From positions 2,108,001 through 2,172,000 of the forward strand of contig NZ_AP022599.1 of assembly GCF_010725725.1 (NCBI RefSeq): a DNA stretch of 64,000 nt, read 5' to 3'. This document shows, one piece after another, positions 24,134 through 31,993 of this stretch (the first letter of the stretch is position 1; every line of letters begins with the position of its first letter). Position numbers and translations under genes: made by a program. This DNA comes from Mycolicibacterium pulveris. Lineage in GTDB: Bacteria; Actinomycetota; Actinomycetes; Mycobacteriales; Mycobacteriaceae. A model generated the notes under the pieces. It saw only the letters and a program-made list of their open reading frames with translations. It was not told the origin of the DNA and did not search any database.

Positions 24134-25171
24134 ATGGCACGCGATTTTGGTCGATCCTCGACCGGAGCGCCAGCGCGAAGCTTTACTGATCTGGTGTCGC
24201 GTAACCGATCTTCCCGTCCTCGTCCGGAATTTCATCCCGAGTTGCGCCGCGCCGCGCGGCTCGCTCCCAAACATCTCATCAGCCCGATCACGATGCCCAT
24301 GATTCGGATGGCGACGCGGGCGATGTGGCGCCGGGTTCCGCGCGACATCGAGGCACTGACCCTGCCATCCGGGGTCGGGGTGCGGCTGTTCCGGGCCGCC
24401 GGCGGGTCCGCGACGGGGCCGGCGTTGTTGTGGATCCACGGCGGTGGATACGTCATCGGTCATCCGGCCCAGGATGACGTGTTGTGCCGGCGATTCGCCC
24501 GCGAGCTGGGCGCCACCGTCGCCTCGGTGGACTACCGGCTGGCGCCCGAGCACCCGTACCCCGCCGCGCTACAGGACTGCTATTCGGCGTTGACCTGGTT
24601 GGCGGCCCTGCCGGCGGTGGACCCGGCGCGGGTGGCCATCGGTGGGGCCAGCGCCGGCGGCGGGTTGGCCGCGGCGCTGGCCCTGCTGGCCCGCGACCGC
24701 GGCGAGGTGGCGTTGGCGGCGCAGTTGCTGGTGTATCCGATGCTCGACGACCGCACCGCCGAGCGCCACGATCTGGACCACCCCGGCCATCGGTTGTGGA
24801 ACCAGTCGAGCAACAGGTTCGGCTGGGCCGCCTACCTGGGCGACGCGGATCCCGACGTGGCGGTGCCCGCGCGCCGCGAGGACCTCAGCGGGTTGCCGCC
24901 CGCCTGGATCGGCGTCGGGTCCCTGGACCTCTTTCACGACGAAGACCTGGCCTATGCCGAGCGGTTGACGGCCGCCGGGGTGCCGTGCGAGGTCGAGGTC
25001 GTCGACGGCGCCTTTCACGGCTTTGACGGCATCGCGCCCAAAGCCGCGGTGTCCCAGGCATTTTTCAACAGCCAATGTGCGATGCTGCGCCAAGCGCTCG
25101 CGCCTGCGGCCGCTCAGCGCACGTTCATGGGGCGACCGACGCGCGTAGCTTGCCGGCCGGGGCGGATGTGA
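24134..25171 (+). CDS. HSL-family alpha/beta hydrolase, LipW-type
   Basis: A 345-residue hydrolase of the hormone-sensitive lipase family. It has the HGGGYVIGHP oxyanion motif, SVDYRLAPEHPYPAAL, the nucleophile elbow IGGASAGGGLAA, the acid in VGSLDLFHDED and H in DGAFHGFDGI. It follows the acyl-CoA dehydrogenase by 4 nt. In M. tuberculosis lipW (Rv0217c) sits near Rv0216, and here the phosphonate locus occupies the space between the two, so this is the probable lipW equivalent. The last 47 nt overlap the converging zinc dehydrogenase gene, giving a basic tail that is not part of the fold. Confidence 0.8.
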   Translation: MARDFGRSSTGAPARSFTDLVSRNRSSRPRPEFHPELRRAARLAPKHLISPITMPMIRMATRAMWRRVPRDIEALTLPSGVGVRLFRAAGGSATGPALLWIHGGGYVIGHPAQDDVLCRRFARELGATVASVDYRLAPEHPYPAALQDCYSALTWLAALPAVDPARVAIGGASAGGGLAAALALLARDRGEVALAAQLLVYPMLDDRTAERHDLDHPGHRLWNQSSNRFGWAAYLGDADPDVAVPARREDLSGLPPAWIGVGSLDLFHDEDLAYAERLTAAGVPCEVEVVDGAFHGFDGIAPKAAVSQAFFNSQCAMLRQALAPAAAQRTFMGRPTRVACRPGRM

Positions 25172-26117
25172 GCGCGTCGGCGACAGCGTCGAACGGAATC
25201 GGGTCTGCCACCACCGAAGCCCACGGATAGGTGTGGCGTGTGCGGTTCAGGAAGTCGATCGCGGCGTGAAGGTGGCGCGGTTCATAGTTGTGCACCCCGG
25301 TGACCGTCAGCCAGCGGCGCACAACGGTTTCCGGGTCCACCGGGACCGGAGGCGACGGCATCACCGAGCCGGCCAGGACCAGGATCCCGCCGACATCCAG
25401 GCGCGCCAGCGCGTCGCCGACCGCCGCCGACGAGCCGGAGAAGTCGACGGCCACGTCGACCGGGCCGCCGTGGTCGGGCGCACCCCCGAAACAGCGCGCC
25501 AACTCCACGCGCCGGGCGTCGACATCGGTGATCGACACCGCTGCTCCGGCGTCGGCGCAGGCGGCCGCGGCGGTGACCCCGAGCATGCCTGCCCCGCAGA
25601 CCAGCACGCGACGACCGGCGAGGTCCCCGGCAGGCTCCAGTGCCGCCATCACCGTGGCGGTGGCGCACGCGGCGGGCGCCGCCACGGCGTCGGGAAGCCC
25701 CGCGGGCACCGCGACGACACAGCCACCCGCCGGTAGCACGACGTGTTCGGCGTAGGCACCGGACAACGGCCAGTCACCGTCGAACGGTTCGTGCCCGATC
25801 TTGCGCACCGACAGGCACTTGGCGGTCCGTCCGGACCGGCACCGCGGGCAGTCGCCGCAGCCGACCGTCACCGACCAGACGACGCGTTGCCCCACGGCCA
25901 CCGGTGCGTGAGGACCCGCTGCGAGGACGTCGCCCACGGCCTCGTGTCCCAGCACCGACGGGCAGGGCGCGGTACGCCGCCCACGCACCGTGTGCAGGTC
26001 GCTGCCGCACACGGTGGCCAACCGGACCCGCACGAGCGTTTCGCCCTCGCGCAGTTCAGGTATCGCCACACTCCTGATGTCGACCCCGGTGCCGGTCCAC
26101 ACCGCGGCCCGAGTCAC
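25125..26117 (-). CDS. Zinc-dependent alcohol dehydrogenase of phosphonate loci (HpnZ-type)
   Basis: A 330-residue medium-chain dehydrogenase. Catalytic zinc ligands are in TVCGSDLHTVRG and LGHEAVGDV; structural zinc cysteines are in CGDCPRCRSGRTAKC; and the nucleotide loop is VLVCGAGMLGVTAA. A subgroup of these enzymes is repeatedly found in phosphonate catabolism operons (TIGRFAM 'HpnZ' proposal). The position after phnE fits that group, and the GTG start at 26117 overlaps the phnE stop as GTGA. It may oxidise or reduce an aldehyde or alcohol from phosphonate breakdown (inference). The upstream frame opens to 27104 only by chance, antiparallel logic aside. Confidence 0.82.
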   Translation of the reverse strand: MTRAAVWTGTGVDIRSVAIPELREGETLVRVRLATVCGSDLHTVRGRRTAPCPSVLGHEAVGDVLAAGPHAPVAVGQRVVWSVTVGCGDCPRCRSGRTAKCLSVRKIGHEPFDGDWPLSGAYAEHVVLPAGGCVVAVPAGLPDAVAAPAACATATVMAALEPAGDLAGRRVLVCGAGMLGVTAAAACADAGAAVSITDVDARRVELARCFGGAPDHGGPVDVAVDFSGSSAAVGDALARLDVGGILVLAGSVMPSPPVPVDPETVVRRWLTVTGVHNYEPRHLHAAIDFLNRTRHTYPWASVVADPIPFDAVADALTSAPAGKLRASVAP

Positions 26118-27718
26118 ACGAGGCGAGAGCGGATCCAACCCGACAACCTCTCGATCGCGTAGACGACGACGAAGATCACGATCACGATCGCGCCCGCCAC
26201 GTCGAAGTTCAATGTGCGGATGGACTCGAACAACAGAAAGCCGATGCCGCCCGCGCCGACGATGCCCAAAATCGTTGAGGTGCGGATGTTCACGTCGAAC
26301 ATGTACAGGCTCGAACCGACCATCGCGGGCATGGCCTGAGGGATGACGGCCGAGAACAGCGTCTTCCACCAGCCGCCACCGACCGAGTGGACCGCCTCGA
26401 TGGGCCCGGGATCGATCTCTTCGATGGAATCGGCGACGAGCTTGGCCAGAAAGCCGATCGATCCGATGGCCAAGGCGCATGTTCCCGCGACCGGTCCCAG
26501 GCCGAGTGCGGCGACGAAGATCACCGCCAGAATCAGCTCGGGCACCGCGCGCACGAGCAGGATCCACCCGCGTGCGGCCCAGTACATGGCCGCGTTCGGG
26601 GTGATGTTGCGCGCGGCCAGAATGCCGACCGGGATGGACAGCACGATCCCGATCGCCGTGGCCACCACGCCGATCGCGACGGTCTGGACGGTCGCTTCGA
26701 ACAGCGCGCCTCCGAGCGTCGCGAAGTTCGGCGGGATCATCCGGGCGAAGACGTCGATCGACGGTCCCACCCAGGTCAGCAGGGACAGCGGGTTGATCTT
26801 CAAGACCAGCAGCGCCGCGACGGTCAGGCCGATGAGTAGCCCGCAGAACCCGAACCGCATGGCGCGGTCGCGGCGCGGGTTGGAAACCGCCGGCGTGAGC
26901 AGCATGCGCCGCACCGCGATCGCGACCAGTTCCATCGCCGCGATGACGGCGAGGATGACGAGCACGATTCCCAGTGCCCGGGGATAGATCAGGCCGCGCA
27001 GCGCGTCCTGCAGCGCGAAGCCGATACCGCCTGCGCCGACGAACCCGAGGACCACCGACATCCGCAGGTTGATGTCGACGCGATAGATGAAGGTGCCGAT
27101 CCACGACGGAATGGCCTGCGGCACCACGGCGTTGACCATCTCCCGCAGGTACCCGACCCCGGTGCTGCGCACCGCTTCACGCGGTCCAGGGTCGGTCTGC
27201 TCGATCGCGTCGGCAAACAACTTGCCGAGCATCCCGATGGAATGCAGTGCCAGCGCGAGGATCCCGGGCAGCACCCCGATCCCCAACGCGCGGACAAACA
27301 GCACCGCGAACAGTAGATCGGGCATGGCCCGGCAGAACGTGATGATCGCCCTTGCGACCGCATACACCGCCGGGTGCGGGGTGGTGTTTCGCGCCGCCAG
27401 GAACGCCAACGGCACCGAAGCGATCGCGGCGAGCACGGTGCCGAGCACCGCCATCAACAGCGTCTCGACCGCCAGCACCCCGATCCGGCCCGGGTCGTCG
27501 AGCCGGGGCGGCAGCATCCGGTCCAGCAGCGCCCAGATTTCGTCGAGCCCGTTGAGCAGGGTGGCGGGCGCGAAGTCGATCGACCAGGCCGATAGCACGG
27601 TGCAACCCAGGGCGGCCGCGGCGAGCAGCGGCAGCAGCCCCGGCCGCGGCGGGCCGGCCGGTCGACCTCCGGTGTGCGAGGCGACCGGGCGGTCCTTTAC
27701 GGTGCTGCTCAAGGCCAA
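26114..27718 (-). CDS. phnE: Phosphonate/phosphate ABC transporter permease, fused tandem PhnE
   Basis: A 534-residue permease in which two complete PhnE-like domains are joined in one chain. Domain 1 (about 25-275) has the EAA-type loop IGMLGKLFADAIEQTDPGPREAV. Domain 2 (about 285-530) has IGFLAKLVADSIEEIDPGPIEAV. Each ends in a VDINLRxSxxLGFVGAGGIGF-like segment. Most PhnE proteins are single-domain and pair as dimers, so here the dimer is built into one gene. TTG 27718 is the probable start, overlapping the phnC stop; a second TTG at 27712 gives a TTGA overlap. It forms the membrane channel for PhnC and PhnD. Confidence 0.88.
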   Translation of the reverse strand: MALSSTVKDRPVASHTGGRPAGPPRPGLLPLLAAAALGCTVLSAWSIDFAPATLLNGLDEIWALLDRMLPPRLDDPGRIGVLAVETLLMAVLGTVLAAIASVPLAFLAARNTTPHPAVYAVARAIITFCRAMPDLLFAVLFVRALGIGVLPGILALALHSIGMLGKLFADAIEQTDPGPREAVRSTGVGYLREMVNAVVPQAIPSWIGTFIYRVDINLRMSVVLGFVGAGGIGFALQDALRGLIYPRALGIVLVILAVIAAMELVAIAVRRMLLTPAVSNPRRDRAMRFGFCGLLIGLTVAALLVLKINPLSLLTWVGPSIDVFARMIPPNFATLGGALFEATVQTVAIGVVATAIGIVLSIPVGILAARNITPNAAMYWAARGWILLVRAVPELILAVIFVAALGLGPVAGTCALAIGSIGFLAKLVADSIEEIDPGPIEAVHSVGGGWWKTLFSAVIPQAMPAMVGSSLYMFDVNIRTSTILGIVGAGGIGFLLFESIRTLNFDVAGAIVIVIFVVVYAIERLSGWIRSRLV

Positions 27719-28533
27719 CCCGAAGCCCTGGCCGGCGCGGTGACGTCCGGTTGCACGCGCCGATAGACCTCCATCACGTCGTCGTGCGTCATGCCCACGG
27801 CGGGCCGGTCGAGGATCTTATGGCCGTCGCGCAGGCCGATCAGCCGGTGCGCCCAGCCCAGCGCGAGGTCGACCTGATGCAGGGTGCACACCACGGTGAG
27901 CTTTTCCTCGATGCACACCCGGAACAGCAGATCCATGACGACGCCCGCGTTTTCGGGGTCCAGCGACGCGACCGGTTCGTCGGCGAGCAGCAGACCCGGG
28001 CGTTGCATCAGCGTGCGGGCGATGGCGACCCGCTGTTGCTGCCCACCCGACAGCGTGTCGGTACGGCGCTGCGCGAAGTCGGCCAACCCGACCCTGTCGA
28101 GGTGGGTCATCGCGTCCCGCCGCATGGCCCTGGGGAAGGTCAAGGCGCCGTATCGCGGAAACGTGAGCCTGCCGAGCCCGCCGATGAGCACGTTCTCCAG
28201 GCAGCTCAGCCGCCCGACGAGGTTGAAGTGCTGGAACACGAACCCGACGTTGCGTCGCAGCTTTCGGACTTGGGCTCGGGAGGCTTGATCGACGCGCACC
28301 CCACCCACCTCGACGCTGCCGCTGGTGACCTCGTGCAGTCCGTTGAGGCAACGCAGCAGGGTCGATTTGCCGGATCCGGAAAGCCCCAGTAGCACAACCA
28401 TTTCACTGCGACGCACATCGAGGGAGACGGCGTCGAGCGCGGTGGTGTCACCGAACTTCTTGGTGAGGTCGCGGACCGAGACGACGAGGTCGTCACCCGC
28501 GACCGCGGGGTGCTGCAGATCCGGGGCAGCCAT
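27709..28533 (-). CDS. phnC: Phosphonate/phosphate ABC transporter ATPase
   Basis: A 274-residue ATPase with Walker A GLSGSGKSTLLRC, the Q-loop FVFQHFNLVGRLS, signature LSGGQQQRVAIARTL, Walker B GLLLADEPVASLDP and H-loop TLHQVDLAL. This is the PhnC subgroup that energises phosphonate or phosphate import with PhnE. ATG 28533 lies 2 nt after the phnD stop; an upstream ATG at 28548 is inside phnD. The 3' end overlaps phnE, so the importer genes are translationally linked in the order phnD-phnC-phnE. Confidence 0.92.
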   Translation of the reverse strand: MAAPDLQHPAVAGDDLVVSVRDLTKKFGDTTALDAVSLDVRRSEMVVLLGLSGSGKSTLLRCLNGLHEVTSGSVEVGGVRVDQASRAQVRKLRRNVGFVFQHFNLVGRLSCLENVLIGGLGRLTFPRYGALTFPRAMRRDAMTHLDRVGLADFAQRRTDTLSGGQQQRVAIARTLMQRPGLLLADEPVASLDPENAGVVMDLLFRVCIEEKLTVVCTLHQVDLALGWAHRLIGLRDGHKILDRPAVGMTHDDVMEVYRRVQPDVTAPARASGWP

Positions 28534-28535
28534 CG

Positions 28536-29504
28536 TCAGCCCTTGCACTTGTCCGAGCCGGTGACCTCACAGACCTTGCGCACGCCGTCATAGTCGGAGT
28601 CGGCGGCCTCGACCACCCCCCAGACCCGTTCGTCGGTGATCAGGCAGGCGTCGCCTTCGCAGAACCCCTCGGCCTCGAGCACGTCGGCGTTGGCCTTCTC
28701 GGTGAACAGCGCCTTGAGCTTGTCGACGGTCTCGGTGCCGAGCGCCTCGTTGGCGACGAAGACCGAACCGGCGATCATCTCCGATTTCCACACCGTCTTG
28801 AGCTGGCCCGGTTGCAGATCGCCCTTCTCGATCATGGTCTTGTCCACCATGGTGTCGAAAGCGAACCCCGCGTCACAGTCACCGGAGGCGATGGCCAACG
28901 CCGAGGCGTCGTGACTTCCGGCGTAGACGGGTGTCACCGCCGCCGAGATGTCGGCCTCGGAGCCGGACTTGACCACACCGGCTTCGATCAGCCCGGCCGA
29001 GGGATACAGGAAGCCCGACGTCGAGCTCGGGTCGACGAAGCACACCGTCTTGCCTGCGAAGTCTTCGAGCCCGTTGACGGCCGCATCGTCGGCTCGGGCC
29101 AGTCCGTAGGACTGGTAACCGGGCTCCTCGCCCTTTTCGCCGACCACCGCGCCCAACGGGGTGATCTTGGCGCCGTTGATCATGGCGACCACGTAGGAGA
29201 ACGGGCCGAAGAACGCCAGGTCGACGTTGTCGGCGATCATCCCCTCGACGACCCCCGCGTAGTCGGAGGCCTGCACGAACTCGACCGTGGCTCCGGTTTC
29301 CTTCTCGAGCAGCTGGATCAGCGGGTCGTAGCTGGCCTTGAGATCGGCCGAGTTCTCGGCCGGAACCGCGGCCAGCGTCAAGGTTGCGGGGAAGCCCTGC
29401 TCGGTGGTGGCATCAGATCCCGAGCCCGAGCTCGAACATCCGGATGCGACGAGCGCAAGGCCGGCGGCGGCCGCCGCGATGGTTCGCACATTACGAAAGC
29501 TCAT
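28536..29504 (-). CDS. phnD: Phosphonate/phosphate-binding lipoprotein
   Basis: A 322-residue solute-binding lipoprotein. The N-terminus has a positively charged start, a hydrophobic core and lipobox VASGC with C23 as the lipidated residue, so it is anchored outside the membrane. The mature part shows the PhnD fold, with DNVDLAFFGPFSYVVA, ASDYAGVVEGMIA and VDPSSTSGFLYPSAGL that form the anion-binding cleft. Four cysteines near the C-terminus may make disulphides. The frame opens at 29528, but the ATG at 29504 with AAGGAC upstream is the likely start. In M. smegmatis PhnDCE has been described as a high-affinity phosphate importer; here catabolic genes are attached. Confidence 0.9.
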   Translation of the reverse strand: MSFRNVRTIAAAAAGLALVASGCSSSGSGSDATTEQGFPATLTLAAVPAENSADLKASYDPLIQLLEKETGATVEFVQASDYAGVVEGMIADNVDLAFFGPFSYVVAMINGAKITPLGAVVGEKGEEPGYQSYGLARADDAAVNGLEDFAGKTVCFVDPSSTSGFLYPSAGLIEAGVVKSGSEADISAAVTPVYAGSHDASALAIASGDCDAGFAFDTMVDKTMIEKGDLQPGQLKTVWKSEMIAGSVFVANEALGTETVDKLKALFTEKANADVLEAEGFCEGDACLITDERVWGVVEAADSDYDGVRKVCEVTGSDKCKG

Positions 29505-29537
29505 GACGCATAGTCCTTTTCGTATCAATCAGTACAG

Positions 29538-30218
29538 TCAGCTGGACAGGATGAGTTCGGGAAGTTCGGTGACGGAGTGCAGCACGTGCGTCGCGCCGGC
29601 GGCCCGCAGGTCCTTCTCCGCGTGCGCCCCGGTGAGCACGCCTGCCACGACGGCGGCGCCGGCGCGACGCCCCGCGAGGATGTCGCTGGTGGTGTCACCG
29701 ACCACCGCGACCTTCGCGACGTCGTCGATGCCGGTACGCAGCACCGCGGTCAGGACGAGATCGGGAAACGGGCGTCCGCGCCCGGCGTCGGCGGGGCACA
29801 GCGACAGATCGGCGATGTCGTTCCACCCGAGCACCTCGAGGATCTGGTCCTGGGTCGACCGGCTGAATCCGGTGGTCAGCACCACCTTGACGCCTTCCTC
29901 GCGCAGCTTGGAAATGGCCTCGGCGGCACCGGGAATGGGCAATACACCGTCGGCGACGTAACGCGCGTAGGCTTCCTCGAACGCGTGGTTGGCGGTTTGC
30001 GCCCGTTGTTCCGCTCCGAACAGCGTCCTGAACACGTCGATCTTGGATTGCCCCATCGTGTCGAGGACGTAGGTGCGCGCCTGCTCGCGTTCGGGGCCGT
30101 CCTCAGGAACTCCGGCGGCGGTGGCTGCGACATCGAACGCGCGAAGCACCAACCCGTCGTCGGCCACCGTGGTTCCGGCCATGTCGAGTACGGCCAATTG
30201 AATGCTTCGGTGTTGCAT
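29538..30218 (-). CDS. Phosphonatase-like HAD hydrolase (PhnX-like)
   Basis: A 226-residue HAD-superfamily protein. Motif I is VLDMAGTTVADD: nucleophile D12 is followed by M13-A14 instead of the second aspartate of HAD phosphatases, just as phosphonoacetaldehyde hydrolase has D-W-A. The cap-domain segment TMGQSKIDVFRTL places K59 where PhnX carries its Schiff-base lysine (LLKIDHVR). Motif II is LTTGFSR and motif III/IV AVVGDTTSDILAG. These features fit C-P bond hydrolysis of phosphonoacetaldehyde or a close analogue, though the 'PhnX-like' subgroup is not proved to have that substrate. ATG 30218 has an AAAGGAAA ribosome-binding site. It lies between the FAD oxidoreductase and phnD. Confidence 0.85.
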   Translation of the reverse strand: MQHRSIQLAVLDMAGTTVADDGLVLRAFDVAATAAGVPEDGPEREQARTYVLDTMGQSKIDVFRTLFGAEQRAQTANHAFEEAYARYVADGVLPIPGAAEAISKLREEGVKVVLTTGFSRSTQDQILEVLGWNDIADLSLCPADAGRGRPFPDLVLTAVLRTGIDDVAKVAVVGDTTSDILAGRRAGAAVVAGVLTGAHAEKDLRAAGATHVLHSVTELPELILSS

Positions 30219-30240
30219 GGCGTTTCCTTTCTCGGAGATC

Positions 30241-31368
30241 TCAGAGACCGATGAGGTCGGCGGTCTGCTCGGCGAACGCCGGCGCCATCGTCATGCCGCG
30301 CCCGCCCGCGCCCGTGACGATCCAGGTGTTCTTCTCCGGCGAGGTGCGGCAGATCAGCTGGTCCGGATCCACACACTGGCTGTAGACCCCGGCCCACCGC
30401 CGGTGGATCGGCGGTAACGGGCGACCGAGGAACTGCTCGACGAGGTCGACAAGGTACTCGTAGGGCGCCTCGGTCACGTCGAACCCGAACGGCTCGTCGT
30501 ACTCGTGGGTGTCGCCGATGGTCAGGCCGCCGTGCAACCGCTGCGCGCACAGCAGCTGCATGCGGTGTTCGGATGCCACGTGGTCCTGGGATTCACTGTG
30601 CTGCAGCGTGTTCAGCGCCGCGCCGGCGTATCCGGGGTAGTACCGGAAGCTGTCGCCGTCGGCGATGGCCGTGGTCAGCTCCTCGCCCAGGGGGGCGGTC
30701 TGCATCATCTGCAGTCGGACCCGACGGACGGGCAGCTCACCGGCGACCTCCCGAACCAGGCCGCCGTGCACGGCCCCGGCACAGATCAGGATCAGGTCGC
30801 CGTCATGACGGGTTCCGTCATCGTCGCGGATGCCTGTGCCGTCCAGCGAGCGCGCCTCGGTTCCGGGAAGAAACCGGTACCGGCCGGTGGCCGCCAGGTG
30901 TTCGCGTATCGCGGGCAGCGCCTGCCTCGACTCGACGACGCCGTCGCGCGAACAGTGCAGGCCCGCCAGGTATTTCCCCCGCAGCGCCGGGTTCAGCGCG
31001 CGTACCCGATCCGGATCCAGGAGGGCGAAGCCCCGATCGACCGCGTCACCGCGGGCCACCACTTCCTCTGCCACCGCGACTTCACCGGGGGTGCGCAGCA
31101 AGGTCAACGATCCGGCTGGGCGAAAACCGATGCCGGGGATGTCGGCGGCCAACTCCTCCCACAGTTGCCGGGACCGCAGCGCGGTGCTGAGTTCGCCTCG
31201 GGCGCGTCCGGACACCCAGATCAGGCCGAAGTTGCGGACGGTCGCGCCACGGGCCTCGACCTCGCGTTCCAACTGCACCACGTCGTGACCGCGGCGGATC
31301 GCCTCGAGAGCGTGCGTGGTACCGACGATGCCGCCCCCGACGATGATCACCCGCATTGCGCCGACCAT
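30241..31368 (-). CDS. FAD-dependent oxidoreductase of phosphonate loci (HpnW-type, DAO family)
   Basis: A 375-residue flavoprotein of the D-amino-acid/glycine oxidase fold. The dinucleotide motif VIIVGGGIVGTTHALEAI is at the N-terminus, RNFGLIWVSG follows and the C-terminal WIVTGAGGRGMTMAPAFAE closes the FAD site. A subgroup of this family recurs in phosphonate operons (TIGRFAM 'HpnW' proposal). A plausible role is oxidation of a 2-aminoethylphosphonate-type amine to phosphonoacetaldehyde, which the adjacent HAD protein could split; this is inference. I choose ATG 31368 because GGAG precedes it; ATG 31356 (MRVIIVGGG) is the alternative. It is the first gene of the leftward operon. Confidence 0.82.
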   Translation of the reverse strand: MVGAMRVIIVGGGIVGTTHALEAIRRGHDVVQLEREVEARGATVRNFGLIWVSGRARGELSTALRSRQLWEELAADIPGIGFRPAGSLTLLRTPGEVAVAEEVVARGDAVDRGFALLDPDRVRALNPALRGKYLAGLHCSRDGVVESRQALPAIREHLAATGRYRFLPGTEARSLDGTGIRDDDGTRHDGDLILICAGAVHGGLVREVAGELPVRRVRLQMMQTAPLGEELTTAIADGDSFRYYPGYAGAALNTLQHSESQDHVASEHRMQLLCAQRLHGGLTIGDTHEYDEPFGFDVTEAPYEYLVDLVEQFLGRPLPPIHRRWAGVYSQCVDPDQLICRTSPEKNTWIVTGAGGRGMTMAPAFAEQTADLIGL

Positions 31369-31412
31369 TCCGACTCCGGGGAACCCGGGTCCGACGGCGA
31401 GGTGTTGCCTTA

Positions 31413-31462
31413 CAGAACAACAGGTTAAGAATTGGTATAGACCAATTTCGGGTACGGTTCTG
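31413..31462. promoter_or_regulatory. Divergent promoter region of the phosphonate locus
   Basis: The operator holds both -10 elements. Rightward TATAGA (31436-31441) has CAGAAC 17 nt upstream (31413-31418). Leftward TATACC (31439 back to 31434) also has CAGAAC 17 nt upstream on the minus strand (31462 back to 31457). The -35 boxes are not consensus, but the mirrored layout is striking. One bound repressor would block both directions. Confidence 0.4.
31430..31447. promoter_or_regulatory. PhnF-type operator
   Basis: AATTGGTATAGACCAATT is a perfect palindrome of 7-bp arms around ATAG. Its core TGGTATAGACCA (31433-31444) is the site reported for PhnF in M. smegmatis. It lies between the divergent FAD oxidoreductase and HD-domain genes, the latter in an operon with the GntR gene. 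Confidence 0.85.
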
Positions 31463-31465
31463 GGC

Positions 31466-31993
31466 GTGACTGTTCTCGACGAGGTGGACGAACTGCTGCG
31501 TTCCCTGCGTGGGGTGTGGGACGAGGAGGCGGTCGACGAACTCGACCACGCGCTGCAGTCGGCGACGCGGGCGTTGGCCGACGGCGCCGATGACGAGCTG
31601 GTGCTCGCGGCGGCGCTGCACGACCTGGCGCACAGCCCCCTGTGCGGCGCCGTGGACACCGCACATCATGACCGCATCGCCCGGGACTGGCTGTCGCCGA
31701 GGTTCGGTGTCCGCGTCGGCTGGCTGGCAGGCGCGCACGTCGCGGCGAAGCGGTATCTGGCCGCCACGGTGCCCGGCTACGCGGCCACGCTGTCGCAGGT
31801 TTCGGTGGACACCCTGCAGCACCAGGGCGGAGCCGGTGTCGACCCGGCTTTCGTCGACCATCCCTGGTGGGCCGACGCGTTGCGGCTGCGGGGCTACGAC
31901 GACGCGGCCAAAGACCCCCATGGTCAGGCCGTGTCGGTCCGGGAGGTGATCCGTGTCGCGGAACGGGTCCTGGCGCAACGCTCTTCGCGGTGA
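31466..31993 (+). CDS. HD-domain oxygenase of phosphonate loci (PhnZ-like)
   Basis: A 175-residue HD-domain protein of the phosphonate-associated group that includes PhnZ, a mixed-valent di-iron oxygenase cleaving 1-hydroxy-2-aminoethylphosphonate. Candidate metal ligands are H28, H52-D53 (AALHDLAHSP), H67 or H68, H91 and D145/D146. The segment AHVAAKRYL with K95 and the following SVDTLQHQGG are hallmark substrate-site motifs. The frame opens at 31316, but GTG 31466 lies just after the operator and fits the family N-terminus. Its TGA overlaps the GTG of phnF (GTGA). No PhnY-type 2-oxoglutarate oxygenase is present here to make its usual substrate. Confidence 0.82.
   Translation: MTVLDEVDELLRSLRGVWDEEAVDELDHALQSATRALADGADDELVLAAALHDLAHSPLCGAVDTAHHDRIARDWLSPRFGVRVGWLAGAHVAAKRYLAATVPGYAATLSQVSVDTLQHQGGAGVDPAFVDHPWWADALRLRGYDDAAKDPHGQAVSVREVIRVAERVLAQRSSR

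Noticed and set aside
26118..27104. Long minus-strand frame fused to the zinc dehydrogenase
   Set aside because: It is a shifted-frame shadow of phnE; the GTGA overlap at 26114-26117 gives the proper start.
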